Shown piece by piece: positions 36,726 to 46,307 of a stretch of 64,000 nucleotides of DNA. A model generated the notes under the pieces. That model did no database searches and was not told the DNA's origin. It worked only from the letters and a program-made list of their open reading frames with translations. Made by a program: the position numbers and the translations under genes. How positions within the stretch are numbered: the first letter of the stretch is position 1; the number at the start of each line of letters is the position of its first letter. Origin of the DNA: Xenorhabdus kozodoii (GTDB taxonomy: Bacteria; Pseudomonadota; Gammaproteobacteria; Enterobacterales; Enterobacteriaceae); the NCBI RefSeq assembly GCF_002632875.1, contig NZ_NJCX01000014.1, positions 1 to 64,000 on the forward strand. Reading direction: 5' to 3'.

Positions 36726-38164
36726 GGGTTAACGCTCCTGTTTGAAGCCGTATCCTTGAGGGAAGAGGGAAGATTTTCAGCCAATAAAGCCAGCAGGCTG
36801 GGTTCCCATTGAATAAGTTGCATGTGTTGTCCCGTGTGTAACAAATTCCGGTAATGCTGTTGAGCCAGCGCTGTCATGCCGGCTTCTTCAAGCAGTTGGG
36901 CATTGAGCAACTGACCATAAAACTGATCCCGTGGCTCCGTTAACTGTTGCTGGTGTTCTTCCAACATTTTCAAGGCCGCTTCCAGTCCTTGTTGCGCCAG
37001 ACATTGCCAGATAACCTCCTGATCAGCCGACATGGAACCCTTGCCGGTTGCCACCGGTTCAGGGGCGAGCCAGTCGAGGGTTTCCGCAGAAATAAAGGGG
37101 CTCATGTCGGAAAAACTTAAGGTTTTCAGCACGGGCAGGCGTTCCAAAAAGGCATTCAGCCCGTCACGGATGGATTGGGCAACCTTGTCATAACCCAGTT
37201 GTAAGGCAGCTTGTGCCGCAATGGCATGACCATCCAACCAGTAAGGAGCCAGCGTCAGGCTTTGTTCGATTTGCTGGAGCAGTGTGTTGTCCGCCGTCGG
37301 CAATCTCGCCAAGTAGTCGGCACTGCGATCTGCGGAAGCCGGTGCCAACGGGGTTTTGCCGGTCGCATTTGCCATCGGAGCCGTGGTGATGGTGTGCCAT
37401 ACCGCGTGACGGCGCAGGGAATAACCAATCGGGGATTCAGGATGCCGTTCACACAACAAATCGGCGACGGTCATCAAGGTCTGCTTCCACGCTTTTTCGC
37501 TCGAACTATTCACGTCTACTTCTGGCATCGGTAGCGCGTTAAGCCCCTGAACTTCTTGCGCCTGAGATGCTGCTATAGATACCGGCGCGGCGGTAGACGC
37601 CGGTTTGGTTTCCGCCGCGACGGCTTCGCGCTGGCGGTTATAGCGAACGCGCAGTTGGTCCACTTCTTTGGCAAGATCGGGTTCATTCCCATGCCAGCAT
37701 TGGGCGAGGTGCGCCAATGCCCCTTGCGCCTCATCCCGTTCACTTTTGCTTGCGTGCTCAGTAAAACTGCCTTGTGCTGACTCGAAACGTTTGAGCACTT
37801 GCTGTGCCAACCGACGTTTTATCTGGGGCTTGGTTGGCCACGCTTTTTCCCAATAGTGTTTGATATAATCGGCCAATAGTTCCATGGCGAGGATCAGCTC
37901 AGCCGCATTGCCGGCATGTTGCAGGGTACGCAGCAGGTGAACAAATAGCCGGAAGTCTTTGCTGTTTTCACCCAACAATTGCAACGACTGGCGCTGGATC
38001 TCTTCAATATCCAGCGAGCCATGTGACAGCGAACCAAACTTGATCATTTCGCCGTCAATGTATTCCCATGCGGGTTCATTCTCTCCCAATGCCTTGCCAA
38101 TTTGCTCGTCAGGCAAGGGCGCCAGCAGGGAGCCGAACCAGTCAAATTGTGTTCTGATATCCAT
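36722..38164 (-). CDS. tssA: TssA-type T6SS protein (VasJ-like)
   Basis: This protein of about 480 residues has the ImpA N-terminal domain (LAPLPDEQIGKALGENEPAW) and a C-terminal VasJ-type TPR-like region (ALKMLEEHQQQLTEPRDQFY and a QHYRNLLHTGQHMQLIQWEP stretch). TssA coordinates baseplate and sheath extension. I chose ATG 38164, just after the stop of vasI; the frame also has a start at 38182 that would overlap vasI. Confidence 0.88.
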   Translation of the reverse strand: MDIRTQFDWFGSLLAPLPDEQIGKALGENEPAWEYIDGEMIKFGSLSHGSLDIEEIQRQSLQLLGENSKDFRLFVHLLRTLQHAGNAAELILAMELLADYIKHYWEKAWPTKPQIKRRLAQQVLKRFESAQGSFTEHASKSERDEAQGALAHLAQCWHGNEPDLAKEVDQLRVRYNRQREAVAAETKPASTAAPVSIAASQAQEVQGLNALPMPEVDVNSSSEKAWKQTLMTVADLLCERHPESPIGYSLRRHAVWHTITTAPMANATGKTPLAPASADRSADYLARLPTADNTLLQQIEQSLTLAPYWLDGHAIAAQAALQLGYDKVAQSIRDGLNAFLERLPVLKTLSFSDMSPFISAETLDWLAPEPVATGKGSMSADQEVIWQCLAQQGLEAALKMLEEHQQQLTEPRDQFYGQLLNAQLLEEAGMTALAQQHYRNLLHTGQHMQLIQWEPSLLALLAENLPSSLKDTASNRSVNP

Positions 38165-38169
38165 GTCGA

Positions 38170-38838
38170 TCACCAACGGCAAGCAGCGCGTAATGGCTTA
38201 ACTGCCTGCTCCAACTGAGAAATGTTAAAGGTTATCTGGCTACCATTACTGCCCGTAATGCTCACCCGTTCGCTGTTCATCAGGCGCTTGATTTCTTCAA
38301 TGCCCGGTAAGCCACGGCTGGATTCCCATAAGTAACCCTGTTCCCGCACGAACCATTCCGTGCGGTACTCGGTTCTGTCTGTCGCCACTGTAACCGCCCC
38401 TGATTCCACGGACTTAGGCAGTGCCACCTGCAAGCGGGTAATACTGTCAATGCAACTCAGCATTAATACGGGACGTGGCGGGGGAACACCAATCGCCGGC
38501 GTGGTCAAAATAACCGGTGACGCGCCATTCTCTCCCTGCGTCACAATGAAGCTGGTCGAGTAATCGGTGCGTTTCATCTCCTGCTCCATCGCTTGCCGCC
38601 ATAAAGGTCCCATGTTTTCGATGGGAATTTTCACCGTTTTAAATTTAAGGTTATTCAATGCCCTGTCATAACATGCCAGCCGAATAAGCGGGGACGGCTC
38701 AAAGCGGCATTTATGCAGCTCATCTAAATTTTGCTCTTCCTTTACCATGACCGCTTCCTTTGGCGCTATCACCTCCGCCAGTTTAGGGTTCCCGGTTAAT
38801 GAAGCGAGCAATGAACTGATAATTAAAACAATATTCAT
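38170..38838 (-). CDS. vasI: VasI/TagO-type T6SS-associated protein
   Basis: This 222-residue protein has an N-terminal hydrophobic leader (MNIVLIISSLLASLTG) and the family pattern CRFEPSPLIRLACYDRA near residues 44-60, followed by WRQAMEQEM. The C-terminal domain carries CIDSITRLQVALPK and WFVREQGYLWESSRGLPGIE. This matches the VC_A0118 (VasI/TagO) family of small periplasmic T6SS proteins. The start overlaps the upstream regulator by four bases. Confidence 0.85.
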   Translation of the reverse strand: MNIVLIISSLLASLTGNPKLAEVIAPKEAVMVKEEQNLDELHKCRFEPSPLIRLACYDRALNNLKFKTVKIPIENMGPLWRQAMEQEMKRTDYSTSFIVTQGENGASPVILTTPAIGVPPPRPVLMLSCIDSITRLQVALPKSVESGAVTVATDRTEYRTEWFVREQGYLWESSRGLPGIEEIKRLMNSERVSITGSNGSQITFNISQLEQAVKPLRAACRW

Positions 38839-39632
38839 AATCTACACCCGTACTTAGCCAGTTTGTAAACCAACGTCCGCTGTGCAAGTCCCAGACTTTG
38901 TGCAATCAATCTGATGTCGTTGCCAAACTGACGCTGACGTTGAATCAACACGGCGCTTTCAAATTCTTCTATGGCCTTTGGCAGATTATCGATATGACTG
39001 TAATCCACGGAGATACTGCTGGCCGTCGCTGACTTTTTCGAGTCACTCAGGGAAGCAAGCAGTTCATCCAATTGTTTTTCTTTTTGGCGTTGAACCTGAA
39101 ATACCTGACGGATTTGGCGCAACTGTCCACGCAGTTGTTCGAGTTCCTGCAATTTTTTCAGGCGATGCTGCATGACATGGCAATAGATGCCGAACATGTT
39201 TTCATTGTTGCTGAAAGGGTGGACATTTTCGGCAAAGATGGCGATCACCCCGCAAGCCTGTCCATTGCAGTCAAACAGGGGAATGCCGTATAACCCACAG
39301 TTATGCGGCAGCTCTGCGATAAACGTGCGGAAATGCAGGTCGTCAATACGCGCTCCGTGATTAAGGGAATCCCAGACCGTTGGGGTTCCCTTGCGTAATA
39401 CCTGTATCAGCGGGTTATTGACGTCATCAATGTCCACTTGCAACCGACGTGAACTGGTTTGATGAGGCTCCGGCAAGTTGTAACATTCCAACCTGTTTTC
39501 GTTGATGTTCAGCATGAAAACCAACAGGGCATCAAAACGCGAGCTATGGCTAACCCGCAAAAAATGGTTAACCAGTTGCTCTATAGTGTCATTGTCCAAT
39601 AACGCTAACGCGCTTTTCAGCCGCTGTTTCAT
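38835..39632 (-). CDS. VasH-like regulator lacking the sigma-54 AAA+ domain
   Basis: This 265-residue protein has a VasH-type GAF domain (about 1-165; FDALLVFMLNINENRLECYN, HNCGLYGIPLFDCNGQACGV) and a Fis-type DNA-binding end (about 215-265; AIEEFESAVLIQRQRQFGND then IAQSLGLAQRTLVYKLAKYG). Normal VasH proteins have about 240 residues of AAA+ domain between these, with GAFTGA and Walker motifs. Here they are joined by a 45-residue coiled-coil-like linker (VFQVQRQKEKQLDELLASLS). It cannot remodel sigma-54 polymerase. It sits in its usual place after clpV, with a one-base overlap. Confidence 0.85.
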   Translation of the reverse strand: MKQRLKSALALLDNDTIEQLVNHFLRVSHSSRFDALLVFMLNINENRLECYNLPEPHQTSSRRLQVDIDDVNNPLIQVLRKGTPTVWDSLNHGARIDDLHFRTFIAELPHNCGLYGIPLFDCNGQACGVIAIFAENVHPFSNNENMFGIYCHVMQHRLKKLQELEQLRGQLRQIRQVFQVQRQKEKQLDELLASLSDSKKSATASSISVDYSHIDNLPKAIEEFESAVLIQRQRQFGNDIRLIAQSLGLAQRTLVYKLAKYGCRL

Positions 39633-42334
39633 TATGCTGCCTCCTCAACCTCTGCATGGAATTCGTGTTCAACCACGCTCAAGCGAATGGCCTTGATGGG
39701 GGTGCTGGCCGCCATTTTCTGCAACAGCAGTAATGAAACTGGCGGTAGCAGTGCACCATCAATAATGGATTCCAGCATACGGGCACCATTTTCCGCGCGG
39801 GTAGCGCGTTGCAGGATCTCTTCGGATACCTCATCGCTCATGGTGACTTCTGCGTTGAAACGTTGTGTCAGCAAGGCATCCAGTCGAGCCAATTTGCCTT
39901 TAATGATGGTTTTCAGTGTGTCATGACCCAACGGCAGATAAGGGATCACTTCCATACGTGCCAGCAGTGCGGGTTTGAAAAATGCCGCTAATTCCGGGTA
40001 AAGCAGGTCGTTGATCTGCTCTGGCTGCTCGGCATTGTCGACGATGGTTTGATAACCCAAGTTTGATGTCAGGAAGAACACGACGTTTTTACAGTCGATG
40101 ATGCGCCCTTCACCATCCGCCAGTTCACCTTTATCGAAAGCCTGATAGAACAGGTTCAGCACGTCAGGGTGCGCTTTTTCCACTTCATCCAACAAGACAA
40201 CGGAATACGGTTTCTGGCGAATGGCTTCGGTCAGTACACCACCTTCACCGTATCCGACGTAGCCCGGCGGTGAACCAATCAGACGGGAAACGGTATGTTT
40301 CTCCTGAAACTCGGACATATTGATGGTGGTAAGGTATTGGCGGCCACCAAACATCAGCTCCGCAATTTGCAGGACGGTTTCGGTCTTACCGACGCCACTT
40401 GGCCCGACCAACAAGAATGCCCCAAGAGGACGTCCCGGACGGCGCAAATCGGCACGCGCCGTCAGTAAGTGTTTGTGCAGGCACTGGATGGCAATGTCCT
40501 GCCCCTTGATGCTTTGTCCCAGATGGGTAGGCAGTTCAGTGACAATGGACAGCTCGCTTTGTGACAAGCGGTTCAATGGCACCCCTGTCCACTCCGCAAT
40601 CACCGCCGCAATCTGGGTTTTATCCACATGCGGGGAAACCAGCGTTTGTGTCTGCTGTAGTTCAGTCAACCGGGTATTCAGAGCCGCCAGTTTTTCGATC
40701 AAGGATTGCTCGTTGGCAACGTCTACGGTTTCCTTGTCTTCGGTGATCTCAGCGTCTTCTGCTTTTTCTGTTTCGGCAACGCCATCAACGGATAAAGGGT
40801 TGTCGGACAATACAGCCTCATCAGCCAGCAATTGGCTGCGCAATTCGATGATGTGTGTCACCAATTCCTGCTGCTGTTGCCAACTGTTTTCCAACGCAGT
40901 GAGTTGTTCCTGAACATCTTTCTGCTGACGTTGTAATTCGTCCAATCGCTCTGCATGGACGTTCAGCCCCATGCGTTGCTCTCTTTCCAGTACGTCGATT
41001 TCCATTTGCATCTGGTGCAGTTCGGTGGTCAACGAGGAGATTTGGCGCGGTGGTGACGTCAGGTTAATGGCAACACGGGCGCAGGCCGTATCCAGCACGT
41101 CAATGGCTTTGTCCGGGAGTTGACGGCCGGAAAGATAACGGTCACTCAATACCGCAGAGGCTTTCAGGGCTTCATCATCAATCAGGACGCCGTGAGCCTG
41201 CTCGTAAATGGCTCGCAAGCCACGCATGATGACGGTGGCTTCATCCGCGGTTGGCTCAGAGACTTTGACCAGTTGGAAACGGCGAGACAGCGCGGCATCT
41301 TTTTCAAAATATTTTTTGTATTCGCTCCAGGTGGTGGCGGCGATAGTTTTCAGTTCACCCCGTGCCAGAGCGGGTTTCAGCAGGTTGGAGATATCCAGGC
41401 CACCGGCTTGGTTACCTGCGCCAATCAGGGTATGGGCTTCATCAATAAACAGGATGATAGGTTTGGGGGATTGGCTAATTTCAGCCATGATACCTTTGAA
41501 ACGTTTTTCAAATTCACCTTTGACCGCCGCACCTGCTTGCAATGCCCCCAGATCCAGTATCATCAGTTCGCTGTTGCGCAATTTTTCCGGTACGCGATCG
41601 TCAATAATGCGTAATGCCAAACCTTCAATCAGGGCACTTTTCCCCACCCCGGCTTCACCCACCACGATCGGGTTGTTTTTGCGGCGACGGCAAAGAATGT
41701 CGATCATCAGATCGATTTCGTTATCGCGACACAAAACGGGATCGAGTTTGCCCTGACGTGCCTGCTCGGTCATATTTTGGGTAAAACGAGCCAGCAAGCT
41801 GTCACTGTTTGCCGGGTGTACGCCTTGCCCCTCTTTATCACTGGTCGCTGCAAAAGGCTGCTCCGCCGAGCCATTTGTCCATTCGGCAAAATTTTGGCGC
41901 AATAATTCGCGGTTAAGGCCGGCCAGCAAACGCGCTGTTTGTGGCGTCAAATAACGCAACGGACTAAAGAGCAACGTCATCAGCAAAACGCCGCTACGCA
42001 GTTCAGTGTGCTGCATCTCTGTGGAAGCCAGCAACCAGCTATCCTGCAACCACTCCACCAGCATGGGGGAAAAATTGGGGTAAGTCTGCACCAGTGATTG
42101 ATGATGCGTCATGACCTGATCAAGATGTTCTTTCAGCAGATCTTTATCGATATCGGTTTTATTAAGGATAAGTCGCACATCACTGAGTGGCGTATCGATC
42201 ATGTGGAGCAGCAACTGGGCAACCGTAATTTCAGGTTGTTGCTGGCTGACGCAAGATGCCGCTGCCGCTTCCAGTGCATGGCGGGTCATCGGGTTTAAAC
42301 GATTTACAAGGGTAGGCAGATCAATCTGGATCAT
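39632..42334 (-). CDS. clpV: TssH (ClpV) sheath-recycling ATPase
   Basis: This 900-residue AAA+ unfoldase disassembles contracted TssBC sheaths. The N-domain (1-150) has Clp repeats. The first AAA+ domain has Walker A GEAGVGKS (226-233) and Walker B ILFIDEAHTLIGAGN. A coiled-coil middle region has an acidic insertion (about 500-540; EKAEDAEITEDKETVD). The second AAA+ domain has Walker A GPSGVGKT (about 642) and VVLLDEVEKAHP. The length is normal. Confidence 0.96.
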   Translation of the reverse strand: MIQIDLPTLVNRLNPMTRHALEAAAASCVSQQQPEITVAQLLLHMIDTPLSDVRLILNKTDIDKDLLKEHLDQVMTHHQSLVQTYPNFSPMLVEWLQDSWLLASTEMQHTELRSGVLLMTLLFSPLRYLTPQTARLLAGLNRELLRQNFAEWTNGSAEQPFAATSDKEGQGVHPANSDSLLARFTQNMTEQARQGKLDPVLCRDNEIDLMIDILCRRRKNNPIVVGEAGVGKSALIEGLALRIIDDRVPEKLRNSELMILDLGALQAGAAVKGEFEKRFKGIMAEISQSPKPIILFIDEAHTLIGAGNQAGGLDISNLLKPALARGELKTIAATTWSEYKKYFEKDAALSRRFQLVKVSEPTADEATVIMRGLRAIYEQAHGVLIDDEALKASAVLSDRYLSGRQLPDKAIDVLDTACARVAINLTSPPRQISSLTTELHQMQMEIDVLEREQRMGLNVHAERLDELQRQQKDVQEQLTALENSWQQQQELVTHIIELRSQLLADEAVLSDNPLSVDGVAETEKAEDAEITEDKETVDVANEQSLIEKLAALNTRLTELQQTQTLVSPHVDKTQIAAVIAEWTGVPLNRLSQSELSIVTELPTHLGQSIKGQDIAIQCLHKHLLTARADLRRPGRPLGAFLLVGPSGVGKTETVLQIAELMFGGRQYLTTINMSEFQEKHTVSRLIGSPPGYVGYGEGGVLTEAIRQKPYSVVLLDEVEKAHPDVLNLFYQAFDKGELADGEGRIIDCKNVVFFLTSNLGYQTIVDNAEQPEQINDLLYPELAAFFKPALLARMEVIPYLPLGHDTLKTIIKGKLARLDALLTQRFNAEVTMSDEVSEEILQRATRAENGARMLESIIDGALLPPVSLLLLQKMAASTPIKAIRLSVVEHEFHAEVEEAA

Positions 42335-42343
42335 GGCGACTTC

Positions 42344-43111
42344 CTATCTCAATAAGTTACTTAGCTGCTTTAATATGTCTTGGGTTTGATCGCCGAGGCG
42401 AATGGCATAAAAGCTGTAAATCGCCACCAGCAAACCCACGCTAATGCAGAACAGGTGTTTGATCGTCCATCGTCTGCTCAGGCGATAGCGCGCATTACTT
42501 TCGTTAACGTTGACATACAGCGTGGTTGGCGGCGTATCCCCACGCAGTGTGTGAAGTTGTTGCTGTAAGCGACGGAACAGGCGCTCAAAGTCATCGCTTT
42601 TCTGGGCGCTGACTTTGTAGCGGCCGCGATAGCCCAAACAGAGGCAGAGGTAAATGAACTCCAGCAGATGCTGGTAGCGCTGTGCCTCCCCCATCAAACG
42701 TTCAAGCAACACGAAGACCTTTTCACCTCCCCAGGTTTCATTGTGGAAGTGCACCAACAGTGATTGCTTCAACCAGCCATTTTGGCTGTTCCAGCCGTGC
42801 CCCAATGCAGTTTCATCAATGAAGGTGCACAGTACGTAACGGAATGAAACAATCGCACCAGGCTCATAACCCTTGGTTTGCAGGTATTGCTCAATGGCTC
42901 GAATATCAGTAACCACCTGTTGGTAAAGTTTGTCGGGTAGTGCCTGATCCGTCATATCCTGCAAACGCAAGACCATCCCCAGCAAGGGGGTGGCGGCATC
43001 GATCATTGGGTTGAGACTTTCACCACGCAACGGTAGCTGATACTGGCGCTGAAACGTTGCCAGCGTTTCAGACTTTTCCAGTGACGGACTGTCAACATTG
43101 ATATCACTCAT
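42344..43111 (-). CDS. tssL: TssL (DotU/IcmH), T6SS membrane complex
   Basis: This 255-residue protein is cytoplasmic with one C-terminal membrane anchor (TIKHLFCISVGLLVAIYSFY). DotU hallmarks are YVLCTFIDETALGHGW, GGEKVFVLLERLM and LEFIYLCLCLGYRGRYKV. It has no peptidoglycan-binding extension. It lies two bases from tssK, so it is translationally coupled. Confidence 0.95.
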   Translation of the reverse strand: MSDINVDSPSLEKSETLATFQRQYQLPLRGESLNPMIDAATPLLGMVLRLQDMTDQALPDKLYQQVVTDIRAIEQYLQTKGYEPGAIVSFRYVLCTFIDETALGHGWNSQNGWLKQSLLVHFHNETWGGEKVFVLLERLMGEAQRYQHLLEFIYLCLCLGYRGRYKVSAQKSDDFERLFRRLQQQLHTLRGDTPPTTLYVNVNESNARYRLSRRWTIKHLFCISVGLLVAIYSFYAIRLGDQTQDILKQLSNLLR

Positions 43112-43113
43112 GA

Positions 43114-44466
43114 TTATTCCTTACCGCCCCTGATAGCCCAGAGCTGCATATCTAAGTCAGGGAAATCCCCGGATACGTGGAATGCGATGGAATTTCCTTG
43201 CTGGATCTCTTTCCATGCCGGACTCTTCTGATCCAGACGGAAGTAGGTATAGCCAGAGTGATACGGCAACTGACGAGGCGCAGCGGAGAGGGCAATCAAT
43301 GGCACGCCTGGCAACTGAACACTGACCAGATCGCGGATCCTTTCCATCGATGTCACTTTGGTTTGCTGGACAAACTGACGACGTAGCTGCTCTTGCGGTG
43401 TGCTGGCACTGATTGCCAGTACAAATTCCGCTTTGCGCAGCAGATCGTTGTCGTGAAGCGTGGCCACACGAATGCCGCCTTCGTTCTGTTTCAGGGCAAT
43501 TGATGTTGCACGTGGCGTCAGCACCACATTCAACGCATCCCGAATGGCATGCATCACATCATGGAAGGAATCTGTCAGGTTATGATGGTCATACGCCAAT
43601 ACATTGCCGGGCAGACGGGTGGCATCGGTGAAGGTTCTCAGCTCGCCACACGTCTGGAGTAGCTCGGTATATAAATGCAGTGGGTGCAAAACGGTTTGTT
43701 TTGCATAATGGTTGAACAACGGCTGAACGCGGTTGAGCAATTGCAGCATCATAAATTCTGCGACATCGGCCACGCCTTGCTGACCGGGTGAGCCAATGCG
43801 TTTAGACAACGTCCTTGAACGCTCGGTTAGCAGGCCATCAATTTCCACCATGAAACGCTTGAGCTTGTCGGCCACGAAGATTGACAAACACGTCGGGATG
43901 AATTCGTCATCCAGAATAATGTTGCCATCTTTTTGCTTTTCTTTGATGCGGCACAGGGGAATGGCGGTGTAAGCGCTCATGTCCTCGGAGCCTTGCATCA
44001 GAACGGGCGTCAGTTGGGCAAGCTCCAGAATAGTGGCATCCCCCCCTTTGGTATGCAGGTCGCGGATATTGGTCGGTAATTTGCGATAACGTACCGTACC
44101 TTGCGTTTCTGCTTCCGGATCAGCAACTTCCAAAATGGTATCGCTGGACATGGGCAACGCCAGATAAATTTCTTTGCTTTTCACGCCATTGGTATTTTGG
44201 ATATCCAATGGCTTGGGCAGTAAGTCTTGGCTCGGCGCAGAAAAAACCGTGCCATCAGGCATAATGCCGCTGGCTTCGGTAATCCCGACTCGCCCCAGTT
44301 TGAGCAAATCATCATTGATGCTCAGGGAAATAAAGCCGTGGGCATAGGGGGTCAAAATTGAAACAAGGCTATGCGCCAAATAATCAATGTGTTTTTGTTG
44401 TTGCTGAAAATGTTGTGGTTTGATGAATAACCCTTCGTGCCAAATCACCCGATTTTTACCTGGCAT
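43114..44466 (-). CDS. tssK: TssK baseplate protein
   Basis: This 450-residue protein has the family start RVIWHEGLFIKPQHFQQQQ and the C-terminal receptor-like region LPGVPLIALSAAPRQLPYHS, ending in LDMQLWAIRG. TssK trimers link the baseplate to the TssLM membrane complex. The gene is full length. Confidence 0.96.
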   Translation of the reverse strand: MPGKNRVIWHEGLFIKPQHFQQQQKHIDYLAHSLVSILTPYAHGFISLSINDDLLKLGRVGITEASGIMPDGTVFSAPSQDLLPKPLDIQNTNGVKSKEIYLALPMSSDTILEVADPEAETQGTVRYRKLPTNIRDLHTKGGDATILELAQLTPVLMQGSEDMSAYTAIPLCRIKEKQKDGNIILDDEFIPTCLSIFVADKLKRFMVEIDGLLTERSRTLSKRIGSPGQQGVADVAEFMMLQLLNRVQPLFNHYAKQTVLHPLHLYTELLQTCGELRTFTDATRLPGNVLAYDHHNLTDSFHDVMHAIRDALNVVLTPRATSIALKQNEGGIRVATLHDNDLLRKAEFVLAISASTPQEQLRRQFVQQTKVTSMERIRDLVSVQLPGVPLIALSAAPRQLPYHSGYTYFRLDQKSPAWKEIQQGNSIAFHVSGDFPDLDMQLWAIRGGKE

Positions 44467-44468
44467 GA

Positions 44469-45023
44469 TTACTCCTCCTCTTTTCTAAGTTCGACGTCGT
44501 TATTTCTGACATGCACCAAGATGTGATAATGGCGGCCGATGTCTTTTACCCGGATGATCTTTTTCCATTCAGATTGGTTTGCATCTGCATAGTGAACGAT
44601 GACACCGATGTAACGGTTTTTCTTTTCCAATGTGATGCGTTCCAGAGGCTTATATTGCCCTGGCAACAGGGTGTAATCCTGATGATCGATGTAGTTTTTC
44701 CCCAGCGCTTTTTCGAGTTTGTCGCTTTCAAGCTGGTCATAATCGGCCGCCAGAAAACGTGAATCTTCACTGAGATAAACCAAATTCATTTCAACAGGAG
44801 CCGCTTCACCACTTTCATTGGGGTTAATGTCGGGTTCGGCCAGCAATGTAATGTTGGCAACCGAGGCCTGTTCATCAGGTTTCCCTACCGGTGTGGAAGG
44901 ATCCCAAATAACCTGGCCGACTTTTTTGGTTGTGTCCCATGCACTGCTACAGCCGTTTAGCGACATCACTGACAGCAATAAAATCCCTACAGCCCAGACA
45001 CGGCGACTAGCGGAATGTGTCAT
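44469..45023 (-). CDS. tssJ: TssJ outer-membrane lipoprotein
   Basis: This 184-residue lipoprotein has a lipobox LNGC with the cysteine at residue 25 (MTHSASRRVWAVGILLLSVM before it). The rest is the TssJ transthyretin-like fold (ITLLAEPDINPN, MNLVYLSEDSRFLAADYDQL, RYIGVIVHYADANQSEWKKI). The open frame runs on to 45272, but that part is the overlap with tagH in another frame. The ATG at 45023 has GGAGG upstream and yields a proper signal peptide. Confidence 0.93.
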   Translation of the reverse strand: MTHSASRRVWAVGILLLSVMSLNGCSSAWDTTKKVGQVIWDPSTPVGKPDEQASVANITLLAEPDINPNESGEAAPVEMNLVYLSEDSRFLAADYDQLESDKLEKALGKNYIDHQDYTLLPGQYKPLERITLEKKNRYIGVIVHYADANQSEWKKIIRVKDIGRHYHILVHVRNNDVELRKEEE

Positions 45024-46302
45024 TGCTGGATTCCTCCAAGCCCTGACGCAATGCGCGGTCATAAGCCTGTTCATACACCTCGCGGAATAATTTTTCGAAC
45101 CCTTGCTGACGGCTGGACGCGAGTTCGCGGTAATAGTTGGTGTACATTTCCCAGGCCCAGGAGGCATCTTTATTCCCGACTTCGTTGCTACGGCGATAGT
45201 GTGAGAAACGACGGAGCAATTGCTCTGGGGAAAAGGCGTCCAGCATGGTGTCCAGCGCGGCAGAAATCGCAACCCGGTTGGCGCTATAATGTAATTGCAG
45301 GTTTTGCAGGCTTTCCGCTACGGCTGCCGGGGCGGAGAGATGAACCGGACTTTTCTGATCAGAGAACATCACCTGCATGGTCGTGTCATAATCCATATTC
45401 AGGCGCAGTGGGTTATCTTCGATAGGCCGGAGCTGTTTGTCACGCAACCCATGTTGTTCGCGCTGAAGTGCCAATAACCCTTCAATCGCGGCTTTCATGG
45501 TTTTCCCCATCTCTTGCAGGAAGTCATTCGCCTGCTGGCTGTCGTGCAAGGGCAGGCGAGCTTCCAGCCCTCGCATGAGAGGGGTAATGGCAACATGGTC
45601 AACATCCATACTTTCGTACTGCCTGTCGGAATCGATGTCCGGTAAATCCAGAAACTCCTGATCCATAACGCTGCCTCGGTTATCAGAAATAGGGTTAGCA
45701 AAGGGGGGGGTTTGGTGATGATCCGGCGGCAAAAGTTGTTCCGTATCATCAGCCTCGACCTGAGGTTTCAACGTAGTCAAGCTCTCGCTATCCAGTACCC
45801 GCAGCGGATCATCACTGAAACGGTGCATCACCGTTGGGGCAATACTTTCATCGTGGGCAAACACCGATTTTTGGGCGGGAATGCCTTCCATCATGGCATC
45901 CAGCGGATTGCTATAGCTGGAAACCAACGCCTCAGGCGATATCGTTGAAGGATCAACACGATCGGCCTCAGAAAAGCTGATGTGGATTTTGATCGACAAA
46001 TTGCCGACCTGGATTTGATCGCCTTGCTGTAACAAGATCAAACCCGACTCCGGCGTCAAGGTTGCCTTGTTGATCTGTATCGACTCAGCAAGGACTTGCA
46101 GGCAAAATGCCCCATCCTGCCATTTAATGGCGAATTGTGACGGGGGGACGTTGCCCTGGAGATCCTGCACAGACCAGAGATGGCTTTCACTGCTACCGAC
46201 CGTACCGCCCTGTGCCGAGAACTGGCAGTTGGCCGCTTTACCACTTTCCAGTTGCTCACTATTAAGCACCCGCAATGAAAGGATGGGTTGATGTTTTTCC
46301 AT
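45007..46302 (-). CDS. tagH: TagH, FHA-domain T6SS protein
   Basis: This protein of about 431 residues has an N-terminal forkhead-associated domain (PILSLRVLNSEQLESGKAA, GSSESHLWSVQDL), a variable acidic linker and a C-terminal TagH domain (YSANRVAISAALDTMLDAFS, ELASSRQQGFEKLFREVYEQ). FHA domains bind phosphothreonine, and in some bacteria TagH/Fha is a posttranslational T6SS switch. I chose ATG 46302; the upstream frame overlaps tssG. No PpkA kinase or PppA phosphatase is seen in this cluster. Confidence 0.88.
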   Translation of the reverse strand: MEKHQPILSLRVLNSEQLESGKAANCQFSAQGGTVGSSESHLWSVQDLQGNVPPSQFAIKWQDGAFCLQVLAESIQINKATLTPESGLILLQQGDQIQVGNLSIKIHISFSEADRVDPSTISPEALVSSYSNPLDAMMEGIPAQKSVFAHDESIAPTVMHRFSDDPLRVLDSESLTTLKPQVEADDTEQLLPPDHHQTPPFANPISDNRGSVMDQEFLDLPDIDSDRQYESMDVDHVAITPLMRGLEARLPLHDSQQANDFLQEMGKTMKAAIEGLLALQREQHGLRDKQLRPIEDNPLRLNMDYDTTMQVMFSDQKSPVHLSAPAAVAESLQNLQLHYSANRVAISAALDTMLDAFSPEQLLRRFSHYRRSNEVGNKDASWAWEMYTNYYRELASSRQQGFEKLFREVYEQAYDRALRQGLEESSNDTFR

Positions 46303-46307
46303 GTTCG

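Noticed and set aside
44469-45272. Long N-terminal extension of TssJ
   Set aside because: The extra 83 codons lie in the overlap with tagH in another frame; the start at 45023 with GGAGG gives a proper lipoprotein signal.
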